From Apostichopus parvimensis (taxonomy: Eukaryota; Echinodermata; Holothuroidea; Aspidochirotida; Stichopodidae): a stretch of 32,587 bases of DNA. A model generated the notes under the pieces. The model did not search any database. It was not told the DNA's origin and saw only the letters and a program-made list of their open reading frames with translations. The translations under genes and the position numbers were made by a program. The stretch is taken from the NCBI GenBank assembly GCA_000934455.1, contig KN884693.1, forward strand, positions 18,000 through 50,586, in the 5' to 3' direction. This document shows, piece by piece, positions 10,723 through 20,509 of the stretch (position 1 is its first letter; each line of letters begins with the position of its first letter).

Positions 10723-11125
10723 CTTATGCAGTAGACGATACATGTTTTCAACTAGCGAAAAACGATTGCTGGTGCAATAAAACAGACTAAGGCATGTGGG
10801 CATCAATTTTTCGTTCAAAAATATGACTGGCAGTTATATATCAATTATTGGGGTCCTAGACATCGAGAGCCCTGATTCGAACAGGGAGTCGTGACAACTC
10901 CTTGAATCAATAATGAACCACCTGAAGCGCATATTGCAACTGTGCCTCTGAGCGTACTATGTAGTATGTAAGCTTTTAAAGAAGTCAACTTTGTAGAACA
11001 TAGCTTACGAATTACTAGCTGATAATATTATGACTATTCATCAAGCAACCTTGTAAAACGCATTATCCGATCTCCAAATATTATCGATGCTTCCATCAGA
11101 GGGGCCACATGTATCTATAGTTATC
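10723..11125. other. 3' flank of copy C, no gene seen
   Basis: From 10778 this is shared with the 3' flank of copy D. No AATAAA was found on the minus strand before 10860, so the poly(A) site is not located. Confidence 0.5.
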
Positions 11126-12586
11126 TTAAATTACCACAGCGTACTCTGTGGTAGATACGGATCTATTAACAGGGACGCTACTATCCCATTCAGGCTTGTT
11201 TACTGTATAATAAGGCATATTAAGTTTTACTACGTCGTCATTAGTATCAAGAATGGGTTCTCGGTTCTCTGAATGAATCGGTTTGCTTTCAACAGTACGA
11301 ACCATTTTGCTTTCGTCATGGCGTCCACTCGAGCTTTCGATCTTAACAACATGCCGTTGCGATTGCTTAGGACTATCTACTTTAGTGTAGTTGTCATCAG
11401 GTAGAGATGTTTCCACTACATCCTTCATTTGCATGGATGGAGAATCGTATGCGTGACTATTATCACTAATGTCGTCATACGTTGCGTTATTATCTCTGAA
11501 AACATCAGAAATTGTGCGTTGGTAGGTATGGTTGTAATATGGTGTATTGTAGTCAGTTTCGTGTTTGTCTTTCGGAGTGGTATCCTTCGTCATCTTATCA
11601 TCTTTTTTGACTTTACGGTTCGACTTATTTTGTTTCCTGCAAAAACGGTAAACAATTAAAACAACGACAAAGACCACTACTAGACCAACTAAACTGACTC
11701 CAATGACGATTACGACCAAAAATCGATTTCCATTAGCCAATTGACTTGGACCATCCACGTTTAACCTGTTTGTGGTGTCTCTCATTTTAGTTACCTTCGA
11801 AGTCATTGAGTCCAAGAAGGTTCCTTCCTTTAACATTGGTTCTGTAGTTAGGGGAAAGCAAATGTCCGTTGACGTCACTGATTCCATTGAGTCAATAATG
11901 ATATCATTAGATGATTCACTCTCTGGTCCGATCTCACATCGACTTGTAGATCCAGATCCACTGAAACAATGATAATTAATATTAGGATCATAAGATGATG
12001 TGTAATGTACAATAACTCTTCTAATTGCCTTTCCGTTATGGATCACCATTTCAAAGAGTGGTGACAAAGAAACTGCTACGAAACTGCCTTCTAATGTGGA
12101 TATCCAAGAACATGTATCCATCTCTCTACAGTAACATGACAACAATATCCAATCACCAGGTTTGTAGGGCTCCCCCACGGTACCATTACGAACACATTGA
12201 GGACTAGTATCGTATTTAACATTTAGATCGAGCGTCGCTACCTCCGTTAACTCTCTTCCATCCATACACGTAGATATTATGTTACATTTGTACATACCAC
12301 CATCGCCGATCGCTACATTATTGATTCTGTACTCGGCAAAAATCGTTTTTATTTCTAAGGTTACAGTATTTCCATTTTGATCCATAATCGTCACTGTTTC
12401 AATAGTTAAATTGCCATTATAAGAACACCTTATCGTAATATCCGTCTCACCAACGAAAACCACTTCGTTATACTCGCCATCCATTAATTCGAACATTACG
12501 TGTGCTCTTCCAAACGATGAAATTAAAAGGTACATCACTATCACTTCAAAGAAAATTGTTCTTCTCAATCCTTCAAACTGATACAT
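11126..12586 (-). CDS. Ig-domain type I membrane receptor with ITSM-like tail, copy C
   Basis: This is one uninterrupted 486-codon frame. Residues 1-29 form a signal peptide. Ig-like domain 1 (about 31-125) has C54 and D95-G-G-M-Y-K-C101, but no Trp between the cysteines. Ig-like domain 2 (about 128-222) has C151, W161 and Y205-H-C207, with extra cysteines at 131, 153, 159 and 217. A Ser/Thr-rich stalk follows. The membrane segment is at about 289-312, followed by R-F-C-R-K-Q-N-K. The tail (about 175 residues) has tyrosines in A-T-Y-D-D-I (368-373), D-N-Y-T-K-V (398-403), P-Y-Y-T-V (458-462) and a terminal T480-E-Y-A-V-V485. That last motif fits the ITSM pattern TxYxx[VI], the docking site for SH2 proteins in vertebrate immune receptors. 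The start ATG has A at -3, and a purine-rich stretch upstream argues against a splice acceptor. Recognition and signalling roles are inferred. Confidence 0.9.
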   Translation of the reverse strand: MYQFEGLRRTIFFEVIVMYLLISSFGRAHVMFELMDGEYNEVVFVGETDITIRCSYNGNLTIETVTIMDQNGNTVTLEIKTIFAEYRINNVAIGDGGMYKCNIISTCMDGRELTEVATLDLNVKYDTSPQCVRNGTVGEPYKPGDWILLSCYCREMDTCSWISTLEGSFVAVSLSPLFEMVIHNGKAIRRVIVHYTSSYDPNINYHCFSGSGSTSRCEIGPESESSNDIIIDSMESVTSTDICFPLTTEPMLKEGTFLDSMTSKVTKMRDTTNRLNVDGPSQLANGNRFLVVIVIGVSLVGLVVVFVVVLIVYRFCRKQNKSNRKVKKDDKMTKDTTPKDKHETDYNTPYYNHTYQRTISDVFRDNNATYDDISDNSHAYDSPSMQMKDVVETSLPDDNYTKVDSPKQSQRHVVKIESSSGRHDESKMVRTVESKPIHSENREPILDTNDDVVKLNMPYYTVNKPEWDSSVPVNRSVSTTEYAVVI

Positions 12587-15500
12587 CTTTCTCCTTCCAC
12601 ACTACCCCTTTCTCGAGAAATATAGTTTCTTCACTTTGTTTCTTCTCTACTTTAATTGTCTAATCTCCTGACAAATATAACCGTTACATAGTGTTTGGCG
12701 AATGCACTTGTACGATGTGTATAGGACTAAACGAGTCGAACGCCGTTTGCTTTATGTTCTTCTTACCATGTCGGATTGTATGTAGGAAGTGCTGCAGTGA
12801 TTGCAGCCACTCTGCTCAGCAGGCATGAAGATTGGTGTAACACGTCACTCTTCACACAATAGAAATTCCTTTTTTATATATACTATTTCGTAAAATGGTG
12901 TATGATGTCAAGTGAAGTGTAAAACGTAACATATCATACGAAGCCAAGCTTTACATTTATGCGATCAAAGCCTATTATTGATAAAATATTGTTCTTTTGC
13001 ATGCACTGATGAAATTGTTTTGTTCTTTTCTTCTTCTTCTTTTTTCTGTGGGGGGGGGGGGGGGGAGGGGCGGAGAAATGGCTGTTGCACTGTATAATGA
13101 TTGTTTTCTTCGTTACTAGTTATGGTTTTGTCGTATTTATGTCGAAGCCAACATATGTACAGCACACATTTCTAGGTAGATCGAAACTACAAATCAATTA
13201 AAATCAAGGCACAAAACGTATCGTAACTCACTCTCTAAGTATATTTCCCTGAAATTATTATTTTTAGAATACCGGCTATATATATTCCGATATCTATGTA
13301 GATCTTTGATTTCTTACAACTATTGTAAATTTACCGTAATTAAGTAGGAAGCGGCAACTAGTTTGATTTTATACATGCAAAATTCCCCGGGCCGTCTTCA
13401 ATCGCATTGCCTAAAAAATACATAAAGGGTTTAATATAGGCCTGCTGCTATGTTGACGCAAATGTGTACAACAATCCAGCTCAGACTTGACATTTGAGCC
13501 AAATTTAACTCATAATGCATCCCATCCAATCTCAACCCCTCCCCTCCCCTCCCCGCCCATCCCAGCCCCTTCCCGATACTCACCTTCATGTTATTGATCT
13601 TCGCAAAATTGGTGTTGTACCGAGCTTAGCAATGAACATAAACACGAGGACTATTCACTCCGTTGCGAGCCGAATACGCATTTTTTTCTCTGGCTGGACA
13701 CATTGACATAGAGGCTAAATATCTGAATGATCTAATTTAACTAAGGTATCCTATTAATACACTGTAACCAGTATAAGAACTATAAAGATTTCTGTATATT
13801 AAGCGAACTGCTTCAATTTCAGAATAATTGCTTACAGTCATGTGAGAAAACGTTCAAATTCTTTATCATCCGCGCAATTAGATACAGATAAATGATTTTA
13901 TAGAATACATAGGAATAGATCAGTCTTACTCGTCATTGCTTTTTTGTACATAGTATTTGTATCGAAAATATGTGCCGATGTAATACGTTAAGTAGAATTG
14001 ATTTTCTGTGAGATCATATGTACAAAGAGGTAAAGTAAGGTAGAAACAACAAGACACAAAACTAGACGTAGTGTGATGGATGCATTCATGCACAGACGTA
14101 ACGTACAACCAAAAACAATTGCCAGTGAAAGTACACTCTGGATTTAGTGGCTTACTTATTGAGGTACATTACTATATCTGTGGTGTAGTGTAAAGAAAAT
14201 AAGCTATTTAATCTAATTCGTCTGAATCTGAATCAGTAAAAACAAATGCGTTAGGAATGAGTGGCTAAAACGTCTGGCTCTTATAACTAAACACGCATGT
14301 TTATTACACAGCCATCTCACATTATGCCACGTATGGTCAGTGACTCATATACTCAGGCTATATCTCTTATAAAACAGAAAGTCGGATAAATCTACAATGT
14401 AATCGAAAGTGTTAGTGATAAAGAAATCACTGTTAAACAACTTCAAGTACACACTACTAAAGTCACCGTGTTTTCGTATATGTTTTTTTCACAACATTCA
14501 ATAGTACAAGTGCAAAATATAACACGAACATGGCAATGAAGTAGAGGCCAGTACAGGTTTCGAAGGCTCCATTTCTAGACTTCTGATTATTAACCAGAAA
14601 TAGCTGTTACAATGTAAATGGCCCGAACCACTATTTTGATTACACTATGTCTACTGTACGTGGCAATACACACCTCTACCAAAAACAATAGGGTTCTTGA
14701 ACTCAATGTGATGCATCCACACACCAAGTATGAGAAGTATTCACGATTCCCATCGTTAGATATCATGTAAAATTGTTTCAGAGTTTGACCTCTGGTGGCC
14801 TCAAATGATATTTGACCTCATAAGCAACAAGGTTCTTGTTCTCAATATGGCAAATCCATATACCATGTATTTAAAGTATCCATGATTTTACCATGGGAAA
14901 TCATATTTTAAAGGTTTTCAGGCCTGAAATATTTTTAAAAGTACTCGCTATTTGGCGACCGTGACTAAACATCTACTATCCAAAACCCAAAATTCACTCA
15001 CCACTATGACTGTTGTTCAAGTCTCCATAGTACAGATCTACAACATCAATACTTCCTATAAACAAAGGTTAGACACTTCGGCAGATGGTGTTACGTAATT
15101 GTACATTGGAAATTATGTTTCTGTGCAGTATGAAATTTAATCTTTTTCTACCAAAAGTAAGTGATGAACAAAGTAGAACATGTCGCAAAATCGTATATAA
15201 GCAGCAAGGCCTACTGTAGTGTCTCAAACAAATAACAATTAAAAATTTGCAAAAATACCTACTAAGCTTGGCTTCTGTTACATTAGGGCTCCTCTAGTAC
15301 TAGGCATATACTATACAGTAGGTAGGTGTGCGGGAGTCCTAAGCATATACGGTACCTCGCTGCTACTTTGACCCGCAACTCGATTAGCGCGATTCGTACC
15401 TTCTCCCAATAAGTTATCTTGTCTTTTAGCTACCGTAGGTGTTCGAAAAATATCGCACTCCATTAAATTGCCTAAATCAAAGCGATCTTTTACGCGATGA

Positions 15501-16755
15501 AAATATAAGGTTCAAAGAGTATATATCTTCCACTCGCACCCGGTGTTGAGTGAAAATATTTGCAAAATATCCAGCAGCAATAACAGCAAACTTGTCTCAA
15601 AACTCCTTAAATTGTTATATATATTTTGCGAATTATGACTGATGGCATGTAGGAAATGCCTTAATAAATAATTAAGGAGATGTGTAGCCGCCTTAAGTGT
15701 ATTAGTATTCTGACTAGAAGCATTTTCCCTTCACGCTTTGTGTGTTAACGAACCCAATTTTACCTTACCGTTGTATGTACAAGCAGTACATGAACCTTTA
15801 TTCACATGTATGTATACGGAGTGCCGATGCAAATATCGGCACAGTTAATTCAACGGAACTTTGACCTTCCCCAAAACAATAGGCTTCTTCTACTTAATGT
15901 GGTACTGCTTCACATGAAATGCGAGATTGATCAAAGCTCCTCTTCTTGAGATATCGTGTTTACAAAGTTCTCACAATTTCACCCTTGGTGACCTCAAATG
16001 ACATTTGACCTCCTCTATAAACAACAGGCATTTTCTCCTAAATGTGGTTCTCCTACACTCGAAATATGAGATCTGTCCAAGCTTCCCTTCTTGAGATATA
16101 TCGTGTTTACAAGGTTTTTACAATTTGACCCCTGGTGACCCCTTTGACCTCCTGTAAAACAATTGGCTTTTTCTACTCAAGATGGTTTACATACTCACCA
16201 ACTATGATATTGGTCCATGCTTCCCTTCTTGAGATATCGTGTTTAAAAGCGAGGCGTCACATATACACGCCACACACACACACACTAAACAAACAAGTCT
16301 TAAGATTTTTTTTCATTGCGTATATATTACTAAATTAAATTGCTGACTATGAATAATGCAATCAAGTATATGCTGTAAGTTTTCATCAATATTGCTTTTG
16401 TGGGAAATCAATGAAAAGCCTAAGTTTGCGCAAGCACTAGGAATGACATTATGTAAATGTGATTACGTTAATCATTAGTACCACTTTCTAGGGCAGTAAG
16501 TTACGGTATATATATTATATTATTAGCAATATGGGTTTTCGCTGAGTAAAAATACAAAGCAAAATAACTGGGAATAAATAATGAAAGCTTGAAACACGAT
16601 GTTATATTTTCATTCAATATCGATGTTTATGTTTATTAAACGCTTAAGAGCCGCGTCGGTAGGCTCGTGGCAATTATCTGTCCGAGACACCCCTTCTTTT
16701 AACTCTTCATTTCCCCTTGAGTATAGGTAGAAAACGCGAACACATTACCCAAGGG
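12587..16755. other. 5' flank of copy C, no further gene seen
   Basis: The flank is collinear with units A and D. Landmarks are the 345-bp segment 13032-13376 (absent from A), a poly-G run of 16 at 13050-13065, and CCCCTCCCC tracts near 13535. The degenerate match to the small open frame of unit A lies at about 15350-15560, and the TGACC repeats at 14787-14820 and 15845-16250. From about 12375 to 13513 it is nearly identical to unit D, and beyond that it diverges by a few percent. Confidence 0.6.
15845..16250. repeat. Three tandem ~150-bp repeats with TGACC motifs (unit C)
   Basis: These are the same repeat as 5604-5905, with one additional copy at the left (AACTTTGACCTTCC, CTTCTTCTACTTAATG). 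Each copy ends in TTCTTGAGATATCGTGTTT. Confidence 0.7.
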
Positions 16756-17960
16756 CACCTTCTTTGAACCCAGGCCGCGAGGATGAAGTCCCCCTTACCC
16801 CATCTCTCGTTTTTGCGAACTGCCAGGATGTCGCTTTGTGTACAGCTGGTCAATATTACCATATCACCGAATCTCATCCGGCGTTATACGCATGCGTCAG
16901 TCAGTATGTATCACATTCCTGTCGCAATGATTCGGAACATGGAAGTCTCTATGGCGTACTAACGTGGAGGGGGCGGGGGCTTTCCCCAGCCAACTAGATG
17001 ACCACTGTAATGGAACAGATTAGCATGTTATTTGCCCCCGCCCCCACATTAAATACATAAACAAACGGGTTTATACTAAAAAAAATATTCCGATATATAA
17101 GGAAACTTGGTTAAAATTTCCGATTTAAATGTTTGCTATCAAGTTATTGGAAATAACTGGAAATCTCCGGCTTTCACTCCCAACTGAGGATGTCAACCAC
17201 AGAACTGGAGCAAACTAATTTTTGTCTTTAAATGGGGTAAAACAATGATACAAGCAGAGTGATGCCTTTTTTTACCATCTCATGGACCTTTCTCCTATTT
17301 ATTACATAATCAGGGATATTGGAGCCAGGAGGGTGTATGAGATTCGGGGGGGGGGGTAGGCATTATCTACCATCAACAATTTGCTAAAATAAAGGAAGAA
17401 GATATGTACTGTTGCTAACGTGTGCTTGACAATATTTACGAGGGGAACGACAAATGAAATTGCTGGTTATGAATGATCCCTACGACCTCCACCAGATCTC
17501 TATACGAACTTGTCCATTACACTCCTAGCTTATAACAGTGTATACCACACCCCACCACAAGGGCGTAGGAACCGGGGGGGGGGGGCGCCAGCCCCCAGAG
17601 AAAAATATGGAGGGGGCGGAAGTATCATTCCGCCCCCCCCCCCGCTCGCAGTCAGAAAACCCCTTTTTTATTTCCAAATGAGAAAAAAAATCTCATTTGG
17701 AGCACCAAATTGCATCTAAGGCCAGGTGAAAATGCAAAATTATTGACTAAATGGAGTGGGTGTTGAAAGTGTGCTATATTGCACCAAATTGCATCTGAGG
17801 CCACCTGGAAATGCAAAAAATTCCATCCCCTCCCCTTAGACCCCTCCCCCAGGCCGGCCATCAGTCTTCAGCCCCCCCACTCAAAAGTACCTTCCTACGC
17901 CACTGTCCACCCATAAATACCCTCCTATGTTATCATAAGAGTCAAGGTCCATTTTCCAAT
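16756..17960. other. 1.2 kb insert in unit C
   Basis: Unit A runs continuously from ATTACCCAAGGG to TCCCTTTACTTGTG, while unit C is interrupted between the same two motifs. The insert is more GC-rich at its left. It has an unrecognised open frame at 16764-16997 (without ATG; contains Q-Y-Y-H-I-T-E-S-H-P and S-H-S-C-R-N-D-S) and an inverted G/C-rich pair (16962-16978 with 17032-17048). It also holds poly-G tracts and the nested element at 17558-17905. I see no clear target duplication, so it may be composite. Confidence 0.6.
17558..17905. mobile_element. Small TIR element, GGCGTAGGAA ends
   Basis: The left end is CAAGGGCGTAGGAACCGGGG. The right end in reverse is CAGTGGCGTAGGAAGG, later leading into a G run. 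Two internal direct copies of a roughly 40-bp motif starting GCACCAAATTGCATCT lie at about 17702 and 17782. There is no coding capacity and no convincing target duplication. It is a nonautonomous DNA transposon of unknown family. Confidence 0.5.
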
Positions 17961-18165
17961 CGGTCCCTTCACTTGTGAATTCTTCATAAAGGCCCTGCAT
18001 AATGTTGTAGTTATTTTAAGTGATATAATATGAAGTGAATTAAAGAAACGATCTTCGGAAATACTGGAGTCAACTCTGATAATCGACTGTAATAGCATGG
18101 TGCTTTTTCATAGTCTGAGAAAAAATAACGAGAGAAAATGAAAATGAAACCGTGAACAAAAGTTG

Positions 18166-18477
18166 AACGTTTGGGTGTAGCTTTAGCCAAAGCCTTGATG
18201 GAGTCAGCATTTAACTGATGAAGATATTTTGCCCCAGCATCTGTATCCGTTTCATTGTCTGAAAATATTAAAAAAAAAAGAAGACCAAGTACTTGTACGT
18301 TTGGGTAGGTAGCCAATTTCTTGTTGATGTTGTCAGCATTTAACTAATAAGGATACTTTGCCCGAGAAGCGGTATCCGTTTCATAGTCTGCAAAGATAAA
18401 AAGAATAAGCAAAGAAAAGGAAACAGTGGACCCATACGTTTGAAAAGACTGGGCAAAAATCTAAATGAAGTCAGTGT
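18166..18477. repeat. Tandem repeat, ~130-138 bp unit, about 2.3 copies
   Basis: Units begin with ACGTTTG at 18166, 18297 and 18435. They carry GTCAGCATTTAACT, AAGGATACTTTGCCC-like and GTATCCGTTTCAT motifs. The AAGGATACTTTGCCCG motif also occurs in the adjoining dispersed repeat (18628, 24614), so the two are related. The repeat is absent from unit A at the equivalent point. Confidence 0.65.
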
Positions 18478-18665
18478 GTAATTTAAATGTTTCAAAATTT
18501 CTTTATTCCAGTATAAATTATATAAAATTTATAAGTAGGATCAATTATATGTACATATAAAAAAGAAACAGGAGAGATTAAAATAAAATAAAATATATAA
18601 GAAGGTATGAATATTAAAATACTTCAAAGGACTGATAAGGATACTTTGCCCGTGTAGCTGTACTA
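18478..18665 (-). repeat. Dispersed repeat, probable retroelement 3' tail (left copy)
   Basis: About 190 bp match 24444-24650 in the same orientation. Read on the minus strand it ends ACTGGAATAAAGAAATTTTG, an AATAAA-bearing tail, as expected of the 3' end of a retroposed element. No reverse transcriptase code is present. The two copies bracket unit D. Confidence 0.5.
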
Positions 18666-19037
18666 GTGAAGTAAGACAGACTAATGCATTTGGGCATCAA
18701 TTTTACATTCAAAAACATGACTGGCAGTTATATATCAACTATAACATTGAGGGCCCTGATTAGAACAGGGAGTCGTGACAACTCATTGAATCAACGATGA
18801 ACCACCTGAACCGCAATTGCAACTGTGATTTTGAGTGTGCTATGTAGTATGTTTAATTAACCGGAAAAAAACTTGCAAATGAACAGAAATTTAAGCTTTT
18901 AAAGAAGTCAACTTTGTAGAACATTGCTTACGAATTACACGCTGATAATATTATGACTATTCATTAAGCAGCCTTGTAAAACACATCATCCGATCTCCAA
19001 ATATTATCGATGATTCCATCAGATGGGCAACATGTAT

Positions 19038-19264
19038 CTAGTTATCTTTATTTACCATAGCGTACTCTGTGGTAGATACTGATCTATTACCAGGGACGTC
19101 ACTATCCCATTCAGGCTTGTTTACTGTATAGTAAGGCATATTAAGTTTCTTTTCGTCTTCATTAGTATCAAAAATGGGTTCTCGGTTCTCTGAATGAATC
19201 GGTTTGCTTCCAACAGGACGAACCATTTTGCTTTCGTCATGGCGTCCACTCGAGCTTCCGATCT
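19038..19264 (-). pseudogene. Out-of-frame distal tail of receptor copy D
   Basis: In the frame shifted relative to 19265-20509 the tail continues as in copy C: S-S-S-G-R-H-D-E-S-K-M-V-R, P-I-H-S-E-N-R-E-P-I, N-M-P-Y-Y-T-V-N-K and T-E-Y-A-M-V. It ends N-K-D-N and TAG, slightly longer than C. The ITSM-like motif is intact here but cannot be read from copy D's start without a frame change. The good preservation suggests the shift is recent, polymorphic, or a sequence error. Confidence 0.75.
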
Positions 19265-20509
19265 TTACTGCATGCCGTTGCGATTGCTTATAGGACTATC
19301 TACTTTAGTGTAGTTGTCATCAGGTAGAGATGTTTCCACTACATCCTTCATTTGTATCGATGGAGAATCGTATGCGTGACTATTATCATTAATGTCGTCA
19401 TACGTTGCGTTATTATCTCTGAAAACATCAGAAATTGTGCGTTGGTAGGTATGGTTGTAATATGGCGTATTGTAGTCAGTTTCGTGTTTATCATTAGGAG
19501 TGGTATCCTTCGTCATCTTATCACCTTTTATCACTTTACGGTTCGACTTATTTTGTTTCCTGCAAAAACGGTAAACAATTAAAACAACGAAAAAGACCAC
19601 TACTAGACTAACTAAACTGACTCCAATTACGATTACGATCAAGAAAAGATTTCCATTAGCCAATTGACTTGGACCATGCACGTTTAACCTGTTTGTCGTG
19701 TCTCTCATTTCAGTTACCTTCGAAGTCATTGAGTCCAAGAGGGTTCCTTCCTTTAACATTGTTTCTGTAGTTAGGGGTAAGCAAATGTCCGTTGACGTCA
19801 CTGTTTCCATTGAGTCAATAATGATATCATTAGATGATTCACTCTCTGGTCCGATCTCACATCGACTTGTCGATGCCGATCCCCTGAAACAATGATAAAT
19901 AGTATGAGGATCAGTAGATGATGTGTAATGTACTGTAACTCTTCTAATCGCCTTTCCTTTATGGATCACCATTTCATCGAGTGGTGACAAAGTAACTCCT
20001 TGTCCACTGCCTTCTAATGTAGAAATCCAAGAACACATATCCATATCTTTACAGTAACATGACAACAATATCCAATCACCAGGTTTGTAGGGCTCCCCCA
20101 CAGTACCATTACGAACACATTGAGGACTAGTATCATATTTAACATTTAGATCGAGCGTCGCTACCTCCGTTACCTCTCTTCCATCCATACACGTAGATCT
20201 TACGTTACATTTGTACATACCACCATCGCTGATCGCTACAGTATTGATTCGGTACTCGATACAAATCGTTTGAACTTCTTCAGTCACGTTATTTCCATTT
20301 TGATCCATAATCGTCACTGTTTCAATAGTTAAATTGCCATTATAAGAACACCTTAACGTAATATCCGTCTCACCAACGAAAACCACTTCGTTATACTCGC
20401 CATCCATTAATTCGAACATTACGTGTGCTCTTCCAAACGATGAAATTAAAAGGTACATCACTATCACTTCAAAGAAAATTGTTCTTCTCAATCCTTCAAA
20501 CTGATACAT
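19265..20509 (-). CDS. Ig-domain type I membrane receptor, copy D (tail truncated by frameshift)
   Basis: The 414-codon frame has the same layout as copy C: an identical signal peptide, two Ig-like domains (C54/C101; C151/W161/C207), a stalk, a membrane segment at about 289-312 and the first part of the tail with A-T-Y-D-D-I and D-N-Y-T-K-V. After K-V-D-S-P the frame departs from C because of two extra bases (TTATAGG near 19289-19293 where C has TTAGG). It ends nine codons later, losing P-Y-Y-T-V and the terminal T-E-Y-A-M-V. In the Ig domains it differs from C at many positions, for example F-V-A in C versus G-Q-G in D at 169-171. As read it would be a receptor with fewer signalling tyrosines. 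Otherwise it is a new pseudogene or a base-call problem. Confidence 0.8.
   Translation of the reverse strand: MYQFEGLRRTIFFEVIVMYLLISSFGRAHVMFELMDGEYNEVVFVGETDITLRCSYNGNLTIETVTIMDQNGNNVTEEVQTICIEYRINTVAISDGGMYKCNVRSTCMDGREVTEVATLDLNVKYDTSPQCVRNGTVGEPYKPGDWILLSCYCKDMDMCSWISTLEGSGQGVTLSPLDEMVIHKGKAIRRVTVHYTSSTDPHTIYHCFRGSASTSRCEIGPESESSNDIIIDSMETVTSTDICLPLTTETMLKEGTLLDSMTSKVTEMRDTTNRLNVHGPSQLANGNLFLIVIVIGVSLVSLVVVFFVVLIVYRFCRKQNKSNRKVIKGDKMTKDTTPNDKHETDYNTPYYNHTYQRTISDVFRDNNATYDDINDNSHAYDSPSIQMKDVVETSLPDDNYTKVDSPISNRNGMQ

Larger units (their letters stand above)
10778..18148 (-). repeat. Segmental duplication unit C
   Basis: This unit carries the receptor gene with about 350 bp of 3' flank (10778-11125, matched by 18673-19037) and its long 5' flank to about 16755. 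A 1.2 kb insert (16756-17960) follows, and then 17961-18148, which matches unit A at 6411-6608. Its offset to unit D is 7923 bases at the gene start. Confidence 0.85.

Noticed and set aside
10868-10900. tRNA-like T arm (CCCTG-TTCGAAT-CAGGG on the minus strand) beside a hairpin GGAGT/ACTCC
   Set aside because: The two stems overlap by two bases, position 33 is not U, no D arm or acceptor stem pairs, and the unit D copy changes the loop (GATTAGAAC).
12617-12625. TATA-like ACTATATTT 31-39 bases before copy C's ATG, next to the palindrome TTTCTCGAGAAA
   Set aside because: A TATA box here would place the start of transcription at the ATG itself, so it is not convincing as a core promoter, although the TATA-like word is conserved in the copies.
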